Source of the DNA: Verrucomicrobiota bacterium
Lineage (GTDB): Bacteria > Verrucomicrobiota > Verrucomicrobiia > Limisphaerales > JAKPVM01
NCBI GenBank assembly: GCA_029572555.1
Contig: JAKPVM010000274.1
Coordinates: 1 to 36,937 of the forward strand
DNA: 36,937 nucleotides
Direction of reading: 5' to 3'
Both the position numbers and the translations under genes were made by a program. Under the pieces are notes generated by a model. The model saw only the letters and a list, made by a program, of their open reading frames with translations. It had not been told where the DNA came from and did no database searches. Each line of letters starts with the position of its first letter. Position 1 is the stretch's first letter. This document shows positions 1 through 7,500 of the stretch, one piece after another.

Positions 1-23
1 TTCAAATCTAACCTCCAACAGGA

Positions 24-131
24 GGTGACAGAGCCATTATTATGGTTCTCAATTATCGCTCTGACACCCCTAACGGGGTTTTCCTCTGTGTTAATGTCTA
101 TGCTATAATCCTGCCACTCCTTGCGGAGTTT
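24..131. repeat. 108-nt direct repeat, copy 1
   Basis: This segment matches 231-338 at an offset of 207 with six substitutions in 108 nt by eye. It contains the hairpins at 30-49, 66-79 and 116-129. CAGAG at 29-33 can also pair with CTCTG at 59-63 or at 84-88, so alternative folds are possible. The hairpin just before it (11-26) differs in sequence from the one before copy 2. Confidence 0.9.
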
Positions 132-230
132 CAAAATGCCAGCAAGAATGCTGGCATCACAAAAGAACCTCGTAAGAGGTGGCATTATTATAGCAAACGG
201 AATACAAAAACATCATAAACCGCCCAAAGC

Positions 231-338
231 GGTGACAGAGCCATTATTAGGGTTCTCAATTATCGCTCTGACACCCCTAACGGGGTTTTCCTCTGTGTTA
301 ATTTCAATGCTATAATTCTGCCACTCCTTATGGAGTTT
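231..338. repeat. 108-nt direct repeat, copy 2
   Basis: Second copy of the unit at 24-131. Two of the six substitutions fall in the loop of the ACTCC/GGAGT hairpin (TTGC versus TTAT) and leave the stem intact. One change (ATG to AGG near 249-251) shortens the AGAGCC/GGTTCT stem. It is flanked by a different hairpin on each side from copy 1. Confidence 0.9.
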
Positions 339-542
339 TATAATGTCAGCCTTCGGCTGATTGATATTTTACGGACAAAATGTTTTTCGCAATATTAATT
401 GTCAGAGTTATAGATATATATTTTTAATATTGTATGCTAATGATTCAAATAAAAAATAATCCAGCACTTTTTATTTTGTTGTGGGATGGCTGTGAAAATA
501 TTTTGCTTTTCTTAATCTCAAACTTTCTTTATATAAAGATTT

Positions 543-1586
543 ATGAAAAGCCAGAATTGCGATTATAAATTTTGTTTTGGACCCTGGAATCTAAGCGAAG
601 GCTCAGACCCTTACGGTCCCCCAACAAGGCCTACACAAAGCTTTGAGTGGAAATTACGACAGCTTAAAGAAAACGGCTTTGACGCGATGATGTTTCACGA
701 CGATGATGCCGTTCCTGATATTGACAATAAACCCTACCAACAAATTTTAAGAGAAGCAAAAGAGTTAAGAAAATGGTTGAATGACGTCGGTGTTGCGGCT
801 GAAATGGTTGCGCCTCGCCTCTGGTTTAGCCCGATGACTATTGATGGCGGATTCACAAGCAACGACGCAAAGTGCCGAAAATACGCTATTGACCGTTCGC
901 TCAGAACAATTGACATAGCGCGCATTCTTGGAACAAACTTAATTGTATTATGGCTTGCCCGTGAAGGCAGTTATATTAGGGAATCAAAGAATGCGAGAAA
1001 ATGTGTCGATTACCTCGTTCAAGCCTTAAATAAAATGCTCGCTTATGACAGGCGCATACGGATTGCTATCGAACCAAAACCTAACGAACCAATGGATATT
1101 GCCTATGTGCCGACAATTGGACACGCACTTGCCCTTGCCATATTAACCTCAGACCCCAAACGAGTTGGATGTCTGATTGAATCAGCGCACGCAATCCTTG
1201 CCGGTCTTGACCCTGCGGATGAAATTGATTTTGCCTGCAGTTTTGAGAAACTCTGGTCTCTTCATTTGAATGATCAGAACGGACTAAAGTTTGACCAGGA
1301 TAAACCATTTGGCAGCGTGAATTTACGTTCTGCGTTCAATCAGGTGCGAGCGCTTGAACGAAACGGTTATGGCAAAAAAGGCGAATATGTCTGCTTTGAT
1401 GTTCACCCATACAGAACTACAAAACCAGAAAATTGGGCTGAGCATTTAATTAACAGTCGTAAAACTTTCTTAAAGCTTGTTCAAAAAGCAAGGTCGTTTG
1501 ATGAATCTGCGGCTCAAAAATTAATTGCCCAACGGAATTATCAAGCGCTTGAACAAATGGTAATTGACCATTTGCTTGGAAATTAA
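543..1586 (+). CDS. xylA: Xylose isomerase family protein
   Basis: A 347-residue TIM-barrel sugar isomerase closest in pattern to actinobacterial-type D-xylose isomerase, a cytoplasmic metal-dependent enzyme converting D-xylose to D-xylulose. The catalytic and metal-binding positions of that family can be aligned: His52 and Asp55 in FHDDD, Trp137, Glu177 and Lys179 in IEPKPNEP, Glu213 and His216, Asp244 in HLND, Asp251 and Asp253 in KFDQD, and Asp286. The protein is some 40 residues shorter than the usual 386-388 and has diverged loops, so the true substrate may be another aldose. The ATG has no evident Shine-Dalgarno sequence. It lies 32 nt upstream of a phosphohexomutase gene, probably in one operon. 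Confidence 0.75.
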   Translation: MKSQNCDYKFCFGPWNLSEGSDPYGPPTRPTQSFEWKLRQLKENGFDAMMFHDDDAVPDIDNKPYQQILREAKELRKWLNDVGVAAEMVAPRLWFSPMTIDGGFTSNDAKCRKYAIDRSLRTIDIARILGTNLIVLWLAREGSYIRESKNARKCVDYLVQALNKMLAYDRRIRIAIEPKPNEPMDIAYVPTIGHALALAILTSDPKRVGCLIESAHAILAGLDPADEIDFACSFEKLWSLHLNDQNGLKFDQDKPFGSVNLRSAFNQVRALERNGYGKKGEYVCFDVHPYRTTKPENWAEHLINSRKTFLKLVQKARSFDESAAQKLIAQRNYQALEQMVIDHLLGN

Positions 1587-1618
1587 AGCCTGTGATTTTC
1601 AAAAAATGTCTGTAAGAA

Positions 1619-3157
1619 ATGAAGATTAAAGTTGGTGCTTTGATGTCGCGTTGTGGAGTGAAGTTTGGCACAAGCGGGGCGCGTGGACTTTCTGAAGATA
1701 TCACTGATTTTGTTGCTTATGTATACACTCTCGGGTTTTTATCCTATTTGGAATCAATAGGAGAATTGCCCTCATCAAATTTGTCCACTGCTTATGCTGC
1801 AAACGATAAGTCGTCCTTATTTCAACTGCGGACAATTGCGGTTGCGGGTGATTTAAGACCAAGCACAGATAGGATTGCTTATGCAATTTGCCGCGCAATT
1901 GAGGACTATAAATGCAAACCAATTTATTGCGGGAAAATTCCGTCGCCTGCACTCGCGCTTTTTGGATTTCAAAATTCTATCCCATCTATAATGGTTACGG
2001 GAAGTCATATCCCTGCGGATAGAAACGGTATAAAATTTAATAAAAAAGATGCCGAACTTTTGAAAGATGATGAAGAAGGTATCAGACAACAGATAGTAGA
2101 AATTGATGATTCAATCTTTGATTCAAGCGGTTTTTTAAAGGATGCAACAAGACTCTTAAACAAAATAAATCCAGAGGCGCGAATTAATTATATAAACCGT
2201 TATGTGGAGTTTTTTGGGGAAAACTCGCTCAGTTCAATGCGCATCGGTGTTTACCAACACTCATCAGTTAGTAGAGATATCTTGATTGAAGTGTTAAAAC
2301 GTCTTGGCGCTAATGTTACTCCGCTCGGTTTTTCAGACCAGTTCATACCTGTTGATACTGAGGCGATTAGACAAACTGACATTGAACTGGCAAAAAAATG
2401 GGCAAGTGAATATAAGTTCGATTCTATTGTTTCAACTGACGGAGATGGCGATAGGCCACTTATTAGCGATGAATATGGTAACTGGATTAAAGGCGATATT
2501 GTCGGGCTTTTATGCGCAAAATACCTTCAAGTAGATTCAATAAGCGTGCCTATAAGCTGCAACACTGCTATTGAAAAATGCGGATATTTTGCTGAAGTAA
2601 AAAGAACAAAAATCGGTTCTCCTTATGTAATTTCATCAATGCAAGAAGCAACTGAAAAGGGCAGGCAAATTGTCGCTGGGTTTGAGGCAAACGGCGGATT
2701 TTTGCTCCAGACAAAAGTTGTAAAAAATGGCAAAACGCTTTTACCATTGCCCACACGCGATGCCCTGCTACCTATATTATCAATACTCATTTTATCAAAG
2801 ATTTCAGGAAAAAAAATCTCTGCGCTTCTCTCAGAATTACCTGCCAGATATACAGCCAGCGATAGATTAGCAAATTATGAACAGAACCGTTCACGCGCAA
2901 TTCTTGAGAAGTTCAGTTCTGATAACGAAGAAAAAAATTTAAAGGAGTTTGAAAAATATTTTGGAATTGTCTGCGGAAAGCCTGTTAGTATAAATCGTTT
3001 AGATGGCATTCGTGTAACGTTTGAAAATGGAGAGATAATTCATCTCAGACCTTCCGGGAATGCCCCTGAATTTAGATGTTATACTGAATCAGATTCACAA
3101 GACAGCGCAATTGAAATCAACCAGCAATGTTTAGAAATCATTAAAAACATCAAATAA
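1619..3157 (+). CDS. Phosphohexomutase (phosphomannomutase/phosphoglucomutase family)
   Basis: A 512-residue alpha-D-phosphohexomutase that would interconvert hexose 1- and 6-phosphates in the cytoplasm. All four family signatures are present: the N-terminal FGTSGARG, the phosphoserine loop TGSHIP with Ser129 (usually TASHNP), the metal-binding loop DGDGDR at 274-279, the sugar-binding loop FEANGG at 355-360 (usually GExSG), and the phosphate-binding RPSGNAPEFR near 477-486. Mannose versus glucose specificity cannot be read from the sequence; the variant sugar loop is worth noting. A second in-frame ATG at 1643 is a possible start, because homologues usually begin close to the FGTSG motif. 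It follows the isomerase gene by 32 nt, which suggests linked sugar metabolism. Confidence 0.85.
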   Translation: MKIKVGALMSRCGVKFGTSGARGLSEDITDFVAYVYTLGFLSYLESIGELPSSNLSTAYAANDKSSLFQLRTIAVAGDLRPSTDRIAYAICRAIEDYKCKPIYCGKIPSPALALFGFQNSIPSIMVTGSHIPADRNGIKFNKKDAELLKDDEEGIRQQIVEIDDSIFDSSGFLKDATRLLNKINPEARINYINRYVEFFGENSLSSMRIGVYQHSSVSRDILIEVLKRLGANVTPLGFSDQFIPVDTEAIRQTDIELAKKWASEYKFDSIVSTDGDGDRPLISDEYGNWIKGDIVGLLCAKYLQVDSISVPISCNTAIEKCGYFAEVKRTKIGSPYVISSMQEATEKGRQIVAGFEANGGFLLQTKVVKNGKTLLPLPTRDALLPILSILILSKISGKKISALLSELPARYTASDRLANYEQNRSRAILEKFSSDNEEKNLKEFEKYFGIVCGKPVSINRLDGIRVTFENGEIIHLRPSGNAPEFRCYTESDSQDSAIEINQQCLEIIKNIK

Positions 3158-3187
3158 CTTCTACAATTAATCCTTTTAAATTGACGC

Positions 3188-3213
3188 ATTAAATAAAAGG
3201 TGGTTTATTTAAT
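3188..3213. promoter_or_regulatory. Perfect 10-bp inverted repeat, possible operator
   Basis: ATTAAATAAA, then the six bases AGGTGG, then TTTATTTAAT form a perfect palindrome. It lies between the phosphohexomutase stop and the HPF-sigma start, about 100 nt before the ATG. It could be a repressor site, or a weak terminator for the upstream gene because it lies 30 nt past its stop. The AT-rich arms make chance possible. Confidence 0.35.
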
Positions 3214-3315
3214 CAGATATGGTTAAAGGCCATTGCAATTTTAATAAACCGTTTGAGGGGCATTGGTCGCACCTGAAGGCAGAAAATCATCTTTTATTTC
3301 TTACTTTTACACATT

Positions 3316-4368
3316 ATGGAAAACAAAATTTACCTACCGTGGAACCTTGCAACCCGGCAATTTCGTGCACACGAGCAACTAAAGGACTGGGTTCAACGGG
3401 AGATTACTAAACTTGAACGGCACCTTGTAAATTTTCCACATGAGCAGGTGCATCTCCATGTTCTTGTGGAAATGCATAAGTCCAGTAAAAACTTTACCGC
3501 AAGTCTGACTTTGCGCCTTCCTTCAAATTTATTAAACGCAAAATGTCTTGATGACGACCCAATTTCTGCAATCTCCGGCGCAATGAAGTCGTTAATAAAA
3601 GAAGTTGATCGTTTTAAATCAGAACTAAGACATACTAAAGATAGAAGAAGGTTCAGACAAAAAATTGAGGAGACCGGAACAAAACCAATTGCCTTTGCCC
3701 CTGAACCGTTGCCAGAAGAAAAAGCCCCGAAAGATTTGGGTCAGCTTCTTGCACAGGTAATAGAAGATAACTATGACAGAATCTTTGATTACGTAAAAAG
3801 ACAGATAGAACACCTTGAAATTAACGGAGAAATCCCTAAAGGCTCTGTTGATCCTGAAGCTGCGCTTGATGAAGCAATCAATACTACCCTTGCATCAGTG
3901 GATAAAAAACCGGAAAATATCGGCTTTATTCAGTGGTTATATCAAATGATTAATTCCGAAATTGAGCGGAGACGTAAATTGTTTAAAAGACAAAAATCAA
4001 CTACCATTTCTTTTGATGAATTTGAAGAAGCAATTAGTGAACCTGTGGATGTGGCGCCACTTATTGAATCAATGTTGAATGAAATACCACTGGACGAACA
4101 CACAATCCAATCTAAATCTTACCTATCGTCTCCGGTTTCTGCCCCAGACGAAGCCCTTGCAGAAAAAGAGTTTGTGGATACCTTGATTGAAAGTTCAAAA
4201 CATTGGGACAAAAACCAACGCGATGTGTTTGACCTTTATTTTATAGAAGGTTTTAACGAAAAAGATTGCGCTATGATTCTAAAGTTGCCACCAGAAGAGA
4301 TAAAAAATGCGATCCAAAAAATACACGAAATAATAAGAGAAAAAATCATTGAGGAATCTTTTCGGTAA
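3316..4368 (+). CDS. HPF/RaiA-like domain fused to sigma-70-like regions 2 and 4
   Basis: A 350-residue protein. Residues 1-106 resemble the ribosome hibernation factor HPF/RaiA: a helix with EQLKDWVQREITKLERHL, alternating beta strands, and a closing helix with EVDRFKSELR. A basic, charged linker follows (107-140). Residues 141-221 resemble sigma region 2, with DPEAALDEAI followed by FIQWLYQMINSEIERRR, where ECF sigma factors have their DLVQ...WL...ARN pattern. Residues 283-343 resemble sigma region 4, a helix-turn-helix of the form QRDVFDLYFIEGFNEKDCAMILKLP split here by no gap. A second acidic linker (222-282) separates the two. It probably links ribosome state to transcription, but that is inference. 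The ATG at 3316 has no clear Shine-Dalgarno sequence. Sigma assignment is by pattern only and is less sure than the HPF part. Confidence 0.6.
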   Translation: MENKIYLPWNLATRQFRAHEQLKDWVQREITKLERHLVNFPHEQVHLHVLVEMHKSSKNFTASLTLRLPSNLLNAKCLDDDPISAISGAMKSLIKEVDRFKSELRHTKDRRRFRQKIEETGTKPIAFAPEPLPEEKAPKDLGQLLAQVIEDNYDRIFDYVKRQIEHLEINGEIPKGSVDPEAALDEAINTTLASVDKKPENIGFIQWLYQMINSEIERRRKLFKRQKSTTISFDEFEEAISEPVDVAPLIESMLNEIPLDEHTIQSKSYLSSPVSAPDEALAEKEFVDTLIESSKHWDKNQRDVFDLYFIEGFNEKDCAMILKLPPEEIKNAIQKIHEIIREKIIEESFR

Positions 4369-4406
4369 AAAAGATTAATATTCACATTTGTGGATAGATT
4401 ATCCGT

Positions 4407-4490
4407 AATTCTAATCTGAAATTGCAATAGGCATATCAAATTCCTGAAATTAGAATTGTCAGTAAGGATGTTGGCATCATTTTTATTTTT
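4407..4490 (+). terminator. Hairpin plus T-rich tract after the HPF-sigma gene
   Basis: GTCAGTA (4458-4464), loop AGGA, TGTTGGC (4469-4475) pair fully if G-U wobbles are allowed, and a T-rich stretch follows (4477-4490). The sequence around it resembles the 136-157 hairpin of the left-edge array (ATGCCAGCA/TGCTGGCAT). Just before it is a 9-bp inverted repeat, AATTCTAAT at 4407-4415 and ATTAGAATT at 4449-4457. The element lies between convergent genes and could end transcription of the upstream one. Confidence 0.45.
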
Positions 4491-4512
4491 TGTCCTCCAA
4501 AATCCTAATAAC

Positions 4513-6024
4513 TTATTCAATCAATTCTCTCTTGATTTTTATTTCTGGTGGCCAGGAACGTTTAAAGCCTTCGCCTTGAAGTTTTCTTGTGGCATCAATT
4601 CCGAGTTTTGTCCCGACGCCGATAATATCGGTTGCGTGGTCAAGCACATCAGCCGGTCCTTTTGTAAATACGCAATCCCGTTGTGGGTCAGTGTTTGAAC
4701 ATAATTTAAAAAGCACCTCGCTTGTGTTGTTGACATCAACATCATCATCAACAATCACAATATATTTCGTAAACATCATCTGCCCCATCCCCCACAGCCC
4801 ATACATAATTTTATAAGCCTGCATTGGATAGGTCTTTTTTATGCTTGCAAAAAGAAGGTTGTGAAAAACGCCTTCCGCGGGCAAAGCAATGTCGACAAGT
4901 TCAGGAAAAGTCATCTTTAATACAGGAAGAAATATCTTTAACGAGGCGTTGCCAAGATAAAAATCTTCCATCGGCGGTTTCCCAACAATTGTTGCGGGAT
5001 AAACAGCAGTTTTTCTATGTGTAATTGCTGTAACGTGGAAAACCGGATAAGGCTCGGGCATTGTGTAAAAGCCAGTATGGTCGCCAAACGGTCCCTCTTC
5101 CCTTAGTGGTTCTTGCGGGTCAATGTATCCTTCAATTACAAAATCTGCATTTGCAGGCACTTCAATGTCATTTGTCTCGCACTTAACAAGTTCAACTGGC
5201 TTTTTTCTTAAAAACCCAGCAAGCAAATATTCGTCCATTCCATCAGGCAGCGGCGCGCTTGCGCAAAATGGAAACACAGGGTCGCCGCCTAAAAAAACAC
5301 TCACTGGCATTCTCTCTCCTTTTTCGAAATATCGTCTCCCGTGTCTTGCGCCAACCTTTTGCATCTGCCAATGCATTCCTGTTGTCTGGCTGTCATAAAC
5401 CTGCATCCTATACATCCCAATATTCCGTTCGCCACTATCCGGGTCTTTTGTTACGACACAAGGAAGCGTAATAAATCGTCCTGCGTCTAATTGCCAGCAT
5501 TTCAAGATTGGTATATTCAATAAAGTTGGAAAATTTCCGACCTCGTTTAACTGTTCAAGTTCAGAAATTGATGGGGCTTTTTGCCATGGTTCAGTTCTCC
5601 TTGTTTGCGGTTCAAACTTATGAACGACCTCTTTACATTGCCCGTCTTTGACAAATTTAGGTTTGCAATTTCTAAGGCTTAAAAGATTGGATAACAATTT
5701 TATTGCGTCTTTAAAATCTACTGGCGGTTTAATCTTTAAAATACCATCTAATTCTCTCGCCACAGAGTCCACAGAATCAACACCCAATGCAATTGCCATT
5801 CTGCTCCAGGAGCCCATTGTATTGATTGCAACAGGAAACGGAGATTGCTCGCCATTGATGGTCGGTTTTTCAATCAACAGCGCCTTGCCGCCACCGGGTT
5901 TTTTCATCTCGATATTTGCGGCTGCGGTGATTTCAAGTTCAGTGGCAAGTTGTTGGCTCACCCTCTTGAGTTCATCTCGTCCCTCAAGTTCATCTAAAAA
6001 TTTACGGAAGGATTCAAACGCCAT
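4513..6024 (-). CDS. ubiD: UbiD-family prenylated-FMN decarboxylase
   Basis: A 503-residue UbiD-type decarboxylase, close to the usual family length of about 490. UbiD enzymes remove a carboxyl group from aromatic or unsaturated acids using prenylated FMN made by UbiX; the best-known role is 4-hydroxy-3-polyprenylbenzoate decarboxylation in quinone synthesis. Visible signatures are NIGMYRMQ with the expected catalytic Arg206, HWQMQKVG with Trp219, and LREEGPFGDHTGFY with Glu299, Glu300 and Asp305. The C-terminal region ends with KLGIDATRK, also typical. No ubiX is in the window. This lineage generally uses menaquinone, so a menaquinone or aromatic-acid role is as likely as ubiquinone. It converges with the HPF-sigma gene and has no visible Shine-Dalgarno sequence. 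Confidence 0.88.
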   Translation of the reverse strand: MAFESFRKFLDELEGRDELKRVSQQLATELEITAAANIEMKKPGGGKALLIEKPTINGEQSPFPVAINTMGSWSRMAIALGVDSVDSVARELDGILKIKPPVDFKDAIKLLSNLLSLRNCKPKFVKDGQCKEVVHKFEPQTRRTEPWQKAPSISELEQLNEVGNFPTLLNIPILKCWQLDAGRFITLPCVVTKDPDSGERNIGMYRMQVYDSQTTGMHWQMQKVGARHGRRYFEKGERMPVSVFLGGDPVFPFCASAPLPDGMDEYLLAGFLRKKPVELVKCETNDIEVPANADFVIEGYIDPQEPLREEGPFGDHTGFYTMPEPYPVFHVTAITHRKTAVYPATIVGKPPMEDFYLGNASLKIFLPVLKMTFPELVDIALPAEGVFHNLLFASIKKTYPMQAYKIMYGLWGMGQMMFTKYIVIVDDDVDVNNTSEVLFKLCSNTDPQRDCVFTKGPADVLDHATDIIGVGTKLGIDATRKLQGEGFKRSWPPEIKIKRELIE

Positions 6025-6061
6025 AAACTATTTTTCGCATAATAATGTTTAATCTGCAATT

Positions 6062-6427
6062 CTATCTCTCAAGAATAATTACATCGCCGGGTTCCAACGG
6101 CAAATCTTCCCCTGCTGTAAAAAAGTCGCTTGCCTTTATCTTATAAGATTCTTCGCCGCGAGTAATTGTAATATATTTAGGGTCTCGAATCCCGCGCCAG
6201 CGAGCAGCAATCAGAGCCTTTGCAAGCGTCATATCTTTTGTGTAAGGAATAACCGAATTCATCACGTCCCCTTTAACAGTTATGATTTGCTGTTGCGATT
6301 GAGATTTTGCAGCTATCTGCCCCTGCATAAACGTCTCGCTTGCCTTCTTATTCGCTGCAGAACGGGTAGTGCAAGAAGCCATCACGACCAAAACTAAACA
6401 GAGCCCTATATACTTTAAGTTGCTCAT
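6062..6427 (-). CDS. Small SLBB-domain lipoprotein
   Basis: A 121-residue lipoprotein with a hydrophobic signal segment (residues 5-17) and a lipobox ending MASC, Cys19 being the lipidation site. A Gln/Ser-rich linker (33-48) is followed by a single soluble-ligand-binding beta-grasp (SLBB)-like module: VKGDV near 51, a TLAKALIAA helix at 67-75, a strand pair ITITRGEESYKI, and the closing LEPGDVIILER. That closing motif is typical of Wza-type polysaccharide export proteins. Here there is only one module and no Poly_export domain, so it is not a complete export channel and may be an accessory subunit. It lies 37 nt upstream of ubiD, so it may share its transcript, and it is divergent from the tRNA. 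Confidence 0.7.
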   Translation of the reverse strand: MSNLKYIGLCLVLVVMASCTTRSAANKKASETFMQGQIAAKSQSQQQIITVKGDVMNSVIPYTKDMTLAKALIAARWRGIRDPKYITITRGEESYKIKASDFFTAGEDLPLEPGDVIILER

Positions 6428-6546
6428 TCCATATCTATTTTATTTCAATTTTAACTATAATATAAATCACTATCTCATTGAACAATTTTTATCTTTTAAA
6501 TCTTTTCAAATATAGAAGTTTTGTGGTAAATTTAAATCTAAATGGT

Positions 6547-6634
6547 GCCGGTGTGATGGAATGGCAGACATACAGGACTTAAAATCCTGGGGCTATAAAA
6601 AGCCGTGCGGGTTCGAGTCCCGCCTCCGGCACCA
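6547..6634 (+). tRNA. tRNA-Leu (anticodon UAA), CCA encoded
   Basis: An 88-nt type II tRNA. The anticodon stem CAGGA/TCCTG encloses the loop CTTAAAA with anticodon TAA at 6580-6582. The long variable arm pairs GGCT with AGCC, the T arm is GCGGG-TTCGAGT-CCCGC, and the gene ends in CCA. The acceptor stem is GCCGGTG against CTCCGGC, which leaves a U6-U67 mismatch. It would read the leucine codon UUA. Confidence 0.93.
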
Positions 6635-6710
6635 ATTTGGTTTAAAAATAGATTTTGATTGTTAGTAAGATAATTATACTTTGTTAATTCCAACCAAGAC
6701 TACTTGGACA

Positions 6711-7500
6711 TCAGTAACTTATGTTTCGAAAATTAAGATCATTTTGTATCAATTCGTATTCAATATATTTTAAAGGTATGCAATTTTTATTCTTCTTATT
6801 AAACTTCTCAAAACTTTCTAAAATTTTTCTGTAATTTTCCGATGATTTATTTTTTATTTTTTTAGAAATTAAAACTGGTTGTATATCGCTTATTCTATTG
6901 GGAATATAATATTGTTCTAACCAATCAACATATCTTTGAATCTGAATAATATTGTCGGTGCTTGCCTCAACAGATTTTAGTTCAACAGGTAAAACAATTT
7001 TTATATCACCTTTAACTAAAGAAAGCATTACATCTATCCTTTGCATTCCCACACCGCAAGAAACCTCATTCCCTAACCACTCAAAAGTTAAACCATTAAG
7101 TAAATTCTCATCTAAACTTTTATTAGTTCCTCTACCAATATTTTGGATAACATACGCCTGTAAATGAGTTTCAAAGGCTTTTTTATCTCCGTATTTTTTA
7201 ATCAACCTTGGAAGAATGTTTATTTTCTCTTTTCTCCCCGTGGTTAATAATTTTATATGCCAACGAAAAAACAGGATCGTCAAATCTTCCTATTCTTTTT
7301 AATTTTAATCCTTCTGATATGATTGTTTTAGGTGCATTTTTGAAATACTCCCTATATACACTAAAGGAGATTTCACTATTTTGAATAAGAAAATCTCCTA
7401 TTTCACCAAATTCTTTTTGTACAATATTAAGAACTTTTAAGCAAATTTCTTCATTCAGGTTTGTGAAAGACGTTATTTCTTGACTATCAATTATCATCAT
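6711..7500 (-). pseudogene. PD-(D/E)XK nuclease gene broken by an apparent frameshift
   Basis: Two overlapping reading frames appear to be one gene of about 260 codons. The first (7500-7198, ATG) gives a 100-residue helical N-terminal part. The second (7283-6711) has no ATG: its only upstream start is a TTG inside the first frame. The lines run together sensibly if the frame changes near 7240, at the GGGG (CCCC on the given strand): KIIN then GRKEKINILPRLIKKYG. The C-terminal part holds a nuclease-like pattern, RIDVMLSL followed by IVLPVELKS and then QIQRYVDWLEQYY, similar in form to the Asp...Glu-x-Lys core of NucS/DUF91-type nucleases. A sequencing error or programmed frameshift is also possible. 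I cannot name its family. The gene start overlaps the next upstream gene's stop by 4 nt. Confidence 0.6.

Larger units (their letters stand above)
11..360. repeat. Array of about eleven short hairpins
   Basis: No gene is credible in 1-542. From 11 to 360 there is a run of small stem-loops: 11-26 (ACCTCC/GGAGGT), 30-49, 66-79 (ACCCC/GGGGT), 116-129 (ACTCC/GGAGT), 136-157 (ATGCCAGCA/TGCTGGCAT), 167-180 (ACCTC/GAGGT), 219-233 (ACCGC/GCGGT), 237-256, 273-286, 323-336 and 346-360 (TCAGCC/GGCTGA). Stems are 5-9 bp; most loops are 3-5 nt, 8 nt in the weaker 237-256 hairpin. AT-rich spacers separate them. Positions 361-542 hold only AT-rich sequence in which I see no clear element. The array may continue beyond the left edge. 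Whether it acts as RNA or DNA is unknown. Confidence 0.75.

Noticed and set aside
121-315. A 64-codon frame through the hairpin array.
   Set aside because: It reads across repeated hairpins, has a non-ATG start and no protein-like composition.
11-360. CRISPR array.
   Set aside because: Only two long copies at a 207-nt spacing, with no short identical repeats and unique spacers, and no cas gene in the window.
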